NCBI GenBank assembly: GCA_002084865.1
Contig: NBMG01000065.1
Span: forward strand, 1-7,553
Length of the DNA: 7,553 nucleotides
From: Candidatus Atribacteria bacterium 4572_76
GTDB lineage: Bacteria; Atribacterota; Phoenicimicrobiia; Phoenicimicrobiales; Phoenicimicrobiaceae
Direction of reading: 5' to 3'
Shown in pieces: positions 1-5,191 of this stretch (the stretch's first letter is position 1; each line of letters starts with the position of its first letter). The notes under the pieces are model-generated. The model was not told where the DNA came from. It saw only the letters and a program-made list of their open reading frames with translations, and ran no database searches. Made by a program: the position numbers and the translations under genes.

Positions 1-4
1 TATT

Positions 5-454
5 TTATTTACTAATCTTCCTTATTTCTCTTACGAAGCTGCTTAAATCTTTAAATTGCCTGTATACTGAGGCAAATCTCACATAAGCTACCTCATCTAA
101 ATCTCGTAATCTGGAGATAACCAATTCTCCAATCAGATTACTTTTAATTTCATTCACTCCTTCACTTTTTATGGTCTCTTCTATGTTGTTTACTAAATTA
201 TTTATAGTCTCTATGCTAATTGGTCTTTTTTCGCAGGCCTTAATAATGCCGTTAGTAATCTTTTCCCGAGAAAAAGGCTCCCTCCGACCATCTTTTTTTA
301 TTACCATTAAGGGAATTAAATCAATTCTTTCATAAGTAGTGAATCTTTTATTGCATTTTTTACAAATTCTTCTTCTTCTAACTACTAATTCGTTTTCTAC
401 ATGCCTGGATTCAATTACCCCGGTATCGTAATAACCGCAAAAAGGGCATTTCAT
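5..454 (-). CDS. nrdR: Transcriptional repressor NrdR
   Basis: This is a 149-residue NrdR, the ATP/dATP-sensing zinc-ribbon repressor of ribonucleotide reductase genes, and its length is normal for the family. The N-terminal zinc ribbon uses C3, C6, C31 and C34 (MKCPFCG and ICKKCNKRF) followed by the arginine-rich RRRR and FTTYERID stretch. An ATP-cone domain follows at about residues 49-139, starting VIKKDGRREPFSREKI and ending in EVAYVRFASVYRQFKD, both typical of NrdR. The ATG at 454 is preceded on the minus strand by AGGGGTG, with 4 nt between it and the ATG. The gene lies downstream of ftsZ but is separated from it by 741 bp with terminator-like hairpins, so it is probably its own transcription unit. 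Two NrdR-box-like sites just upstream suggest autorepression. No truncation or missing key residue is seen. Confidence 0.97.
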   Translation of the reverse strand: MKCPFCGYYDTGVIESRHVENELVVRRRRICKKCNKRFTTYERIDLIPLMVIKKDGRREPFSREKITNGIIKACEKRPISIETINNLVNNIEETIKSEGVNEIKSNLIGELVISRLRDLDEVAYVRFASVYRQFKDLSSFVREIRKISK

Positions 455-460
455 ATTGCA

Positions 461-476
461 CCCCTAAATATAGGAT
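461..476 (-). promoter_or_regulatory. NrdR-box-like site, start-proximal
   Basis: The plus-strand 16-mer CCCCTAAATATAGGAT matches 11 of 16 positions of the NrdR-box consensus acaCwAtATaTwGtgt, including the central C-T-A and ATATAG. Its start lies exactly 31 bp from that of the second box at 492, leaving a 15-bp linker, the spacing known for paired NrdR boxes. It covers the predicted transcription start and touches the ribosome-binding GGGG of nrdR. The match was scored by eye; the function is inferred. Confidence 0.55.
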
Positions 477-480
477 TACA

Positions 481-508
481 TTTATAGTATTACACCATAT
501 ATAGACAA
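481..508 (-). promoter_or_regulatory. Putative sigma-70-type promoter of nrdR
   Basis: On the minus strand a TTGTCT -35 (503-508) is followed by a 16-bp spacer and a TATAAA -10 (481-486). Transcription would start near 474, about 20 nt before the nrdR ATG. Both NrdR-box-like sites overlap or flank this promoter, which fits repression by occlusion. Five of the six -35 bases lie inside the first copy of the 63-bp direct repeat. Confidence 0.5.
492..507 (-). promoter_or_regulatory. NrdR-box-like site, start-distal
   Basis: The plus-strand 16-mer ACACCATATATAGACA matches 12 of 16 positions of acaCwAtATaTwGtgt. The left arm ACAC and the core ATATATAG are intact. Three of the four mismatches (505-507) fall inside the direct repeat that begins at 504, as if an insertion had replaced the original right arm. 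The site lies between the -35 and -10 of the putative nrdR promoter. Confidence 0.6.
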
Positions 509-634
509 GTCTTGCGAATCGTATCTCGGAATATAGCAGATAGCGTAGAGCGTAGAGGAAGATAGTACGGGGACAAGTCTTGCGAATCGTATCTCGGAAT
601 ATAGCAGATAGCGTAGAGCGTAGAGGAAGATAGT
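504..634. repeat. Direct duplication, two identical 63-bp copies
   Basis: Positions 504-566 and 572-634 are identical over 63 bp, giving a 68-bp period with a 5-bp joint. Each copy begins GACAAGTCTTGCGAATCG and ends in heptamer-like TAGCGTAGAGCGTAGAGG. A diverged relative of the left part, with about 4 differences over 27 bp, lies at 3645-3671 upstream of ftsA, so this is a dispersed element that has also duplicated locally. No open frame or coding role is seen. Confidence 0.9.
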
Positions 635-775
635 GTAGAGCATTTATCGTATAGGATGATTAGCCGTTAATATTTATTGAATAGTATTTTATAGCAAAGC
701 GAAAAACGCAGAGCGCAAAATGTAAAACCATAACTTAAAATTCAAAATTAAAGAAAAAGTTTTAAGTTTTTCTGG

Positions 776-800
776 TGTAGGGGCTTGATTTATCAAGCCC
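776..800 (+). repeat. TGTAG-palindrome element (CTTGAT type)
   Basis: TGTAG (776-780) is followed by a perfect 9-2-9 inverted repeat, GGGCTTGAT/TT/ATCAAGCCC (781-800). It has no T-tract on either side, so it is not a convincing terminator. It is one member of the dispersed family found in the large spacers of this window. Confidence 0.8.
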
Positions 801-817
801 GCTCTTAAAATTACTAT

Positions 818-852
818 AAAAAAAGACGGGGCGGATTTATCCGCCCCCTACA
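818..852 (-). terminator. Candidate intrinsic terminator made from a TGTAG-palindrome element
   Basis: On the minus strand TGTAG leads into a GC-rich 9-bp stem (839-847 with 828-836, arm GGGGCGGAT, 2-nt loop), then GTC and seven T residues (818-824). This is the second T-tailed hairpin downstream of ftsZ and upstream of nrdR. It belongs to the same element family as the copy at 4733-4755, which has nearly the same arm. Confidence 0.6.
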
Positions 853-939
853 GGAAATAAAGGCCTGCAAATAGGCATTTTCTAACAAATTGGTGAAATT
901 TAATTTTAAACCGGTTAACCAAGTAACTGAGTTAATTAT

Positions 940-970
940 AAAAAAGGGCACAATTCATTGTGCCCCTACA
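940..970 (-). terminator. Candidate intrinsic terminator of the ftsA-ftsZ transcript
   Basis: On the minus strand TGTAG is followed by the 9-bp stem GGGCACAAT/ATTGTGCCC (957-965 with 946-954, 2-nt loop), then directly by six T residues (940-945). Stem strength and T-tract placement are typical of Rho-independent terminators. It lies about 230 nt after the ftsZ stop and is the first strong hairpin with a T-tract met by the transcript. The same arm sequence recurs at 7388-7407 without a T-tract. Confidence 0.7.
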
Positions 971-1044
971 AATGGTTCTTGACATTTTATTTTTCTGTTT
1001 TTCTCTTTTGTTTTCTTTACTGTATACTTCTTTCTTAACTCAAT

Positions 1045-1156
1045 ACTAGTGTCGTGTCACGCGTAACATGCCGTATCAGCCATCTCTTACTTACCCGATG
1101 TCTTAAACAGAAAGCACTTGGCTTTCCGGATACTTGAAGGTTGACGTGACACTAGT
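1045..1156. mobile_element. MITE-like 112-bp element with terminal inverted repeats
   Basis: Both ends begin ACTAGTGTC and continue with 2 mismatches and then GTCA (left ACTAGTGTCGTGTCA, right in reverse complement ACTAGTGTCACGTCA; 13 of 15 match). The interior has no open frame and holds a small perfect hairpin, GAAAGC-ACTTG-GCTTTC (1110-1126). Because ACTAGT is itself palindromic, the outer CTAG or ACTAGT could be a target duplication instead of element sequence. Small size, inverted ends and no coding capacity fit a non-autonomous insertion element; no transposase family can be assigned. Confidence 0.55.
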
Positions 1157-1160
1157 TATT

Positions 1161-1195
1161 CTATACGCTAAACGCTGTATACTCCACGCTATTTC
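1161..1195. repeat. Degenerate 7-bp tandem repeat abutting the ftsZ stop
   Basis: Five heptamers run without gaps: CTATACG, CTAAACG, CTGTATA, CTCCACG, CTATTTC. The last ends on the base before the ftsZ stop codon (1196-1198). The unit is related to the NNATACG heptamers at 7327-7354 and 3614-3635. Confidence 0.65.
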
Positions 1196-2254
1196 TTACT
1201 TTTTCTCCCTTAAAAAAGTAGGAATATCTAAATCATTATAGCTTATCTTATCTTTATCGAAGTCAACCTCCTCAAATTTGGGTTCTTCTGTAATTTTATC
1301 TAAGGTTTCAAATCCGGTAGCTATTACCGTTACCTTCACTTCGTCATTTAACCCTTTGTCAATTACCGCTCCAAAAATAATATTAGCTTCCGGATTAGCT
1401 GCCTTAGAAATTATTTCGGCAGCTTTATTAACTTCATGTAAAGTTAAACTTGCACTTCCGCTGATATTAAACAATAACCCTTTAGCTCCATCGATTTTTG
1501 TATCTAGAATCGGACTGTTTACAGCTCTTTGAGCTGCTTCTACAGCCCGGTTTTCACCGCTGGCTCTTCCCAATCCCATTATAGCTGTACCGGCATTTTC
1601 TATAATCATTTTTACATCCGCAAAATCCACATTTATTAAACCCGGTTCGACTACAATTTCGGTAATTCCCTGAATACCATGCAGCAGAACTTCATCAGCA
1701 ATTTTAAAAGCATCTAACACAGAAGTATTTTCCTCGATAATCTGAAGCAATCTATCATTGGGTATTACGATTAAAGTATCTACACATTCCTTTAATAATT
1801 TTATTCCTTCCTCAGCCTGTTTCATCCTTCTATGGCCTTCAAAAGAAAAAGGCTTGGTTACCACTCCCACCGTTAAAGCACCCAAATCTTTGGATATCTG
1901 AGCAACGATAGGGGCACCACCGGTTCCTGTTCCACCACCCATTCCAGCGGTGATGAATACCATATCCGCTCCTTTTAAAGCTTTAGTAATCCTGTCTTTG
2001 TCTTCTTCCGCAGCTTTACGGCCAATTTCAGGATTCGATCCACTACCCAAACCTTTGGTTATCCTACTGCCGATTTGTATTTTTTGTTCTGCATTAGAAA
2101 AGGCTAATACTTGGGCATCGGTATTAGCCGAAATATAATTAACCCCCTGTAATTTCGCGTCAATCATTCTATTAACCGCATTTCCGCCACCGCCGCCTAT
2201 ACCGATTACTTTTATTTCGATAAATTCTCCTACTTTACTCTTAAGGTTAAACAA
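1196..2254 (-). CDS. ftsZ: Cell division protein FtsZ
   Basis: This is FtsZ, the tubulin-like GTPase that polymerises into the cytoplasmic Z-ring; 352 residues from the preferred start. Visible are the N-terminal nucleotide loop GIGGGGGNAVNRM (18-30), NTDAQVL (44-50), the tubulin signature GMGGGTGTGG (104-113), the T7-region sequence NVDFADVKMIIENAG and the C-terminal peptide DIPTFLREKK that binds FtsA. The linker before that peptide is short. I chose TTG at 2254 because GGGGAGG ends 7 nt before it. A longer frame from TTG at 2272 would translate that ribosome site as RGG and lacks a better one. It follows ftsA by 57 bp and is probably co-transcribed with it. All GTP-binding motifs are intact. 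Confidence 0.97.
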   Translation of the reverse strand: MFNLKSKVGEFIEIKVIGIGGGGGNAVNRMIDAKLQGVNYISANTDAQVLAFSNAEQKIQIGSRITKGLGSGSNPEIGRKAAEEDKDRITKALKGADMVFITAGMGGGTGTGGAPIVAQISKDLGALTVGVVTKPFSFEGHRRMKQAEEGIKLLKECVDTLIVIPNDRLLQIIEENTSVLDAFKIADEVLLHGIQGITEIVVEPGLINVDFADVKMIIENAGTAIMGLGRASGENRAVEAAQRAVNSPILDTKIDGAKGLLFNISGSASLTLHEVNKAAEIISKAANPEANIIFGAVIDKGLNDEVKVTVIATGFETLDKITEEPKFEEVDFDKDKISYNDLDIPTFLREKK

Positions 2255-2261
2255 TTTATAA

Positions 2262-2268
2262 CCTCCCC
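2262..2268 (-). promoter_or_regulatory. Ribosome binding site deciding the ftsZ TTG start
   Basis: GGGGAGG on the minus strand is followed by 7 nt and TTG at 2254. This is near-ideal spacing and supports a non-ATG start for ftsZ, giving MFNLKSK as N-terminus. Confidence 0.8.
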
Positions 2269-2311
2269 GCAAATAATGGAATATTTGCCTATTTAAAGGC
2301 GATAAAAAAAA

Positions 2312-3550
2312 CTAAAAAAAATCTTTCAACCAATTAATGATTCGAGTAAAAATATTTCTTGCTCCTACTTTTCTTTTGCTTGAGTGAAATGATCTTCCGA
2401 TAGAATATTTTTCGGTAGCAAAACTTAACAATCCGATTGCTTCAGAATAGGATGGGTCGTTTATCATGTCTGCTAACTCCCCTTCGTAGTGGGGTCTCCC
2501 CAATCGAGAGGGTAAATTTAAGACCTGTTCTGCAACTTCCGAGATACCGGGCAGTAAAGAACTTCCTCCGGTTATAACTATTCCTCCGGGAATCATATTA
2601 TAACACCCGGATTTTCTAACTTCAGTTCCTACCAAACTAAATATTTCACTTACCCGGGGTTCAATTATATCTACTAGATATTTTTGAGATACATTATGTT
2701 TATCCTTTTGGTCTATACTGGGAATCTCTACTAATTTTTCAGGAGAAACATTCTTTTCAACTGCGCTTCCATAGTTAATTTTAATCTTTTCAGCTTCCTC
2801 TATAGAAGTTCTTAGGCCAACGGTTAAATCATTAGTTATTTGAATGCCTCCTACCGGTAGAACTGCAGAATATGCTAATCCCCCTTCAACGAAAATTGCT
2901 ATTTCAGTAGTCCCCGCACCAATATCAATTAATAAAACTCCCAAATCTTTCTCGGCATTACTTAAAACTGCATTACTGCAGGCTAAGGTTCCAAAAATAA
3001 CTTCCTCAATGTCCAAACCCACTCCTTCTACACATTTAACTAAATTTTGCACAGCGGTAACTGAGCCTGTTATAATATGAACTTTACACTCCAATCTTGC
3101 CCCCGACATTCCCAGAGGATCCGATATTCCGCTCTGGCCGTCAATTATAAATTCGCGGCTTAAGGTATGAATTAATTCTTCCTCGGAAGAAACTATTCCT
3201 GCTTTAGCCGCTTCTATAACTTTTTCAATGTCATTTTCGGTAATTTCCGGGGACTCTCCGGAAATAGCAATAACTCCTTTGCTATTTACAGAGGTTATAT
3301 GACTTCCTGCAACAGAGATAAAAGCAGAATTAATGCGAGTTCCTGCCATACGTTCAGCGCTTTCAATAGATTCTTTTACCGATTGTATGGCTTGTTCCAA
3401 ATCAATAATTATTCCTTTTCTTATTCCTAAGGAGGGGGATGTACCTACGCCAATAATTTCTATCTCATCATCCACACCTAATTCACCTACAACTGTACAT
3501 ACTTTTCCGGAACCTATATCCAAACCGACTACAATTTCATCCATTCCCAT
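2312..3550 (-). CDS. ftsA: Cell division protein FtsA
   Basis: This is FtsA, the actin-like ATPase that anchors FtsZ to the membrane; 412 residues, a normal length. Actin-family motifs are present: phosphate-1 VVGLDIGSGKVC (about 7-18), the SHS2/1C subdomain around INSAFISVAGSHITSV, phosphate-2 LLIDIGAGTTEIAIF and the adenosine motif GGIVITGGSSLLPG. The C-terminus, RNIFTRIINWLKDFF, is an amphipathic helix matching the FtsA membrane-targeting sequence. I chose the ATG at 3550 because AGGAGG (3559-3564) lies 8 nt upstream. The ATG at 3556 is only 2 nt from it, and an in-frame ATG at 3583 lies within the predicted -10 element. It is followed by ftsZ and preceded by its own promoter. Confidence 0.97.
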   Translation of the reverse strand: MGMDEIVVGLDIGSGKVCTVVGELGVDDEIEIIGVGTSPSLGIRKGIIIDLEQAIQSVKESIESAERMAGTRINSAFISVAGSHITSVNSKGVIAISGESPEITENDIEKVIEAAKAGIVSSEEELIHTLSREFIIDGQSGISDPLGMSGARLECKVHIITGSVTAVQNLVKCVEGVGLDIEEVIFGTLACSNAVLSNAEKDLGVLLIDIGAGTTEIAIFVEGGLAYSAVLPVGGIQITNDLTVGLRTSIEEAEKIKINYGSAVEKNVSPEKLVEIPSIDQKDKHNVSQKYLVDIIEPRVSEIFSLVGTEVRKSGCYNMIPGGIVITGGSSLLPGISEVAEQVLNLPSRLGRPHYEGELADMINDPSYSEAIGLLSFATEKYSIGRSFHSSKRKVGARNIFTRIINWLKDFF

Positions 3551-3558
3551 ATTCATAA

Positions 3559-3564
3559 CCTCCT
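3559..3564 (-). promoter_or_regulatory. Ribosome binding site of ftsA
   Basis: AGGAGG on the minus strand lies 8 nt before the ATG at 3550 and only 2 nt before the ATG at 3556, so it selects the start giving MGMDEIVVG. Confidence 0.8.
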
Positions 3565-3578
3565 GCATGCTTAAAAAT

Positions 3579-3607
3579 ATCATACACTATTGAAAAATTA
3601 AAGTAAA
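3579..3607 (-). promoter_or_regulatory. Putative sigma-70-type promoter of ftsA-ftsZ
   Basis: On the minus strand TTTACT (3602-3607) and TATGAT (3579-3584) are separated by exactly 17 bp. They match the -35 and -10 consensus at 4 of 6 and 5 of 6 positions. Transcription would begin near 3572, about 22 nt before the ftsA start. It lies immediately downstream of the repeat block separating ftsQ from ftsA. Confidence 0.6.
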
Positions 3608-3613
3608 CAGACT

Positions 3614-3671
3614 AAAATCTCGTATCTCGTATCCCCGTTTTCACGGGGGCAAATCTCGTGAATCGTATCTC
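3614..3671. repeat. Composite repeat block upstream of ftsA
   Basis: Three parts are visible. ATCTCGT repeats at 3614-3635, reading as NNATACG heptamers on the minus strand. A perfect 6-bp hairpin, CCCCGT-TTTC-ACGGGG, lies at 3633-3648. At 3645-3671 there is a diverged copy of the left part of the 63-bp repeat from the nrdR upstream region. The hairpin segment recurs in opposite orientation at 4840-4853. The rest of 3672-3818 is AT-rich with no gene that I can see. Confidence 0.65.
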
Positions 3672-3818
3672 AAAAAGCTAATAGAAACCGAGAATCAAAA
3701 CAAATTCTTATTGGGTATTAGGTAAAGAAGGAAACAAAGCAAAGTTCTTCTTTTTTATCTAACTACCCCACTAAAGTTTATACTAACACATATCTTTTAT
3801 TTTACAAATTTATAAACA

Positions 3819-4631
3819 TCATTTTTTTAATTTTATTACCAGGCTGTCTTTAAAGCGGATATCTATATAGTCTACTAATAATTTTTCCTTTTCAATTTTT
3901 TCTAGTGCTTCCCTTAACATATTTTCTTTACTAATAATTACCTCTGGCCTATTAACTCTAACTTTTAAGGTATTATCCTCATTGCAAATCATAAAATCAT
4001 CCGGAGATAATATTTCTACCCGGCAAAATCTCCTGGGTAATATCACTTCCGCTGAATTAATGCCTTCTAATGCCAGCCTAAATTCAGGTTTATCTATAAT
4101 TTCTCCTATTTTTATTCCATCAATCTCTAATCCTGATAGAAAGGGCAGGACAAACTCTTCCTCCGGTTTGTCACTTTTAGATAAAATTATCCCCTCTTTA
4201 GTGGAAAAATAATACTCTTCTCCGATGTGGACAATTGCCGCCGCTTTTCTTTCTTTTAAGAAAATAATGATTTTATTAGGTATCACCCGTTTTATTTCTA
4301 CTTCTTTTATCCAGGGTTCTTGTCTTAAGGAATCCATAGATTTTTTTAGATCTAACTTAAAGATATTCTCACCTAATTGTATCCCGGACTTATAAAATAT
4401 CTCATCCTTACTCAGATAATCATTGCCTTTAATAATAACCTCTTCTATGTTGCAAAAATTTGAACTGAATATAAAAGAAAAAAAATTCCAACCTAAAAAA
4501 CCTAAAGCCAGATAAAAAATTAATATTTTAGTGAGTCTCAATGCTAAAGATTGATTTCTTCCGCCTTCTTCTTCCTCTTCCTCATCCCTTGTGTCTCTTT
4601 CTTTATCCTCATCTTCTAATTTTATATTCAC
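3819..4631 (-). CDS. ftsQ: Cell division protein FtsQ/DivIB
   Basis: This is a 270-residue bitopic divisome protein of the FtsQ/DivIB family, which bridges early and late division proteins. The order is a very acidic cytoplasmic tail (5-22, with a run of glutamates), one membrane segment at about 34-55 (ILIFYLALGFLGWNFFSFIF), a POTRA domain from about 60 to 130 (IEEVIIKGNDYLSKDEI, then EPWIKEVEIKRVIPNKIII), and the FtsQ beta-domain to the C-terminus. The start is GTG at 4629-4631; an in-frame TAA lies directly upstream, so no longer form is possible. The likely ribosome site AAAGGGG is about 13 nt away, longer than usual, suggesting modest translation. Sequence conservation in this family is low, so the assignment rests on architecture and position before ftsA. 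Confidence 0.9.
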   Translation of the reverse strand: MNIKLEDEDKERDTRDEEEEEEGGRNQSLALRLTKILIFYLALGFLGWNFFSFIFSSNFCNIEEVIIKGNDYLSKDEIFYKSGIQLGENIFKLDLKKSMDSLRQEPWIKEVEIKRVIPNKIIIFLKERKAAAIVHIGEEYYFSTKEGIILSKSDKPEEEFVLPFLSGLEIDGIKIGEIIDKPEFRLALEGINSAEVILPRRFCRVEILSPDDFMICNEDNTLKVRVNRPEVIISKENMLREALEKIEKEKLLVDYIDIRFKDSLVIKLKK

Positions 4632-4653
4632 TTATATTAAAAATCCCCTTTGA

Positions 4654-4681
4654 TATTAGCATATAGCGTACAGCGTTTAAC
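4654..4681. repeat. Degenerate 7-bp repeat upstream of ftsQ
   Basis: TATTAGC, ATATAGC, GTACAGC and GTTTAAC are four consecutive heptamers, weakly conserved (AGC at the end of the first three). They resemble the array after ftsZ. The block begins about 23 bp upstream of the ftsQ GTG and covers the region where its ribosome site or promoter would be expected. Confidence 0.4.
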
Positions 4682-4732
4682 TTGAGCATAACAAGAGAAA
4701 TACCTACCCTCTAAAATTTGTGATTTTGTTTT

Positions 4733-4755
4733 GTAGGGGGCGGACTTATCCGCCC
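4733..4755 (+). repeat. TGTAG-palindrome element (GGCGGA type, decayed)
   Basis: The element starts G-TAG and has arms GGGCGGA/TCCGCCC (4738-4744 with 4749-4755) around a 4-base centre that was probably TTTA before a T-to-C change. The arm is nearly identical to the element at 828-847. Confidence 0.7.
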
Positions 4756-4765
4756 TGAATCATTT

Positions 4766-4870
4766 TCTGTCATTCCCGCGAAACCTGTCCTCGACCTGAT
4801 CGGGGAGTGGAATCTATCCTTGACAGGCGGGCCTGTCCTCGTGAAAACGGGGGACACCTATCCTACGGGG
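4766..4870. repeat. G+C-rich mosaic of palindromic repeat fragments
   Basis: This stretch is clearly richer in G+C than the genes around it. It contains TTCCCGCGAAACCTGTCC, the perfect palindrome GACAGGC-GG-GCCTGTC (4822-4837), and an overlapping imperfect stem TGTCCTCGT-GAAA-ACGGGGGACA (4834-4856) with a GAAA loop. The segment CGTGAAAACGGGG also occurs inverted at 3633-3645. It resembles the ATTCCCGCGAAAGCGGGAAT-type dispersed repeats seen in many genomes. It has no coding potential. Confidence 0.6.
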
Positions 4871-4874
4871 TAAT

Positions 4875-4894
4875 GGGTTTGATGAATCAAACTC
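4875..4894 (+). repeat. TGTAG-family palindrome (TTTGAT type, no clear TGTAG)
   Basis: GGGTTTGAT/GA/ATCAAACTC is a 9-2-9 inverted repeat with one G-T wobble position. It matches the size and loop of the family, but the TGTAG leader is not clearly present. It lies 6 bp from the next palindrome at 4901. Confidence 0.5.
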
Positions 4895-4900
4895 TGCTTT

Positions 4901-4924
4901 GGGCACGATGCATCGTGCCCCTAC
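4901..4924 (-). repeat. TGTAG-palindrome element (CACGAT type)
   Basis: GGGCACGATGCATCGTGCCC (4901-4920) is a perfect 20-bp palindrome. On the minus strand it is preceded by GTAG. A decayed copy of the same arm lies at 7436-7453. Confidence 0.8.
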
Positions 4925-5048
4925 TCCTCGCTGATTTCTAATTTTCTTCACGCGATACGCAATAATCGGTATTTTTTTATCTTCTATCTTCTCTTTCTTT
5001 AACTATATATGATATACGAATTTCTTCTGGCTTCTTTCTTCCTGGATT

Positions 5049-5073
5049 CATCACGGCAACGCCGTGATGCTAC
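5049..5073 (-). repeat. TGTAG-palindrome element (CATCACGGC type)
   Basis: CATCACGGC/AAC/GCCGTGATG has perfect 9-bp arms around a 3-nt loop and is preceded on the minus strand by GTAG. It lies about 30 bp downstream of the original murB stop codon and has no T-tract on the minus strand. Confidence 0.7.
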
Positions 5074-5101
5074 TTTATACCTAAATACTATATACTGTCT
5101 T

Positions 5102-5191
5102 TTAAGGTTCTCCCCAAATTTCTATTTCGCGCTCTAATTTTATTCCAAAATTTTTCCTTACTCTTTTCTCAATCTCTTCAATTAAATTCTC
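5102..5191 (-). pseudogene. murB: Out-of-frame C-terminal remnant of murB
   Basis: In the frame offset from the murB reading frame, GAG at 5189-5191 begins ENLIEEIEKRVRKNFG, continues IKLEREIEIWGEP and ends with TAA at 5102-5104. This matches the last helix and strand of MurB, where the conserved ending has the form T-E-V-E-I-I-G and includes the catalytic glutamate; here the remnant reads REIEIWG. It overlaps the truncated frame by 14 bp. The segment usually found between YYAG and this helix, including K-L-I-E-x-A-G-L-K-G and the HANF motif, is absent. The remnant shows that murB was once full length here, or that the assembly is wrong. Confidence 0.85.

Noticed and set aside
504..634. Possible CRISPR array from direct repeats
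   Set aside because: Only two copies, joined by 5 bp with no unique spacer, and no cas genes nearby.
979..1028. Plus-strand promoter from TTGACA (979) and TATACT (1023)
   Set aside because: The spacer is 38 bp, far too long, and there is no plus-strand gene downstream.
455..1195. tRNA, small RNA or riboswitch in the 741-bp spacer
   Set aside because: No cloverleaf, conserved riboswitch core or open frame with a ribosome site was seen; the spacer is explained by promoter, repeats, hairpins and the MITE-like element.
1278..1532. Plus-strand open frames over ftsZ, ftsA, ftsQ, murB and murC
   Set aside because: They lie antisense to well-supported conserved genes, lack recognisable domains or ribosome sites, and have the low-complexity look of reverse-strand translation.
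2287..2300. GCCT...AGGC inverted repeat between ftsA and ftsZ as a terminator or regulatory hairpin
   Set aside because: Only four pairs, with an AT centre, so too weak; the adjoining T-run does not follow it on the minus strand.
5178..5191. Programmed frameshift in murB restoring the C-terminus
   Set aside because: Even with a frame change the protein would still lack about 37 conserved residues, so recoding could not restore a normal MurB; a deletion explains the data better.
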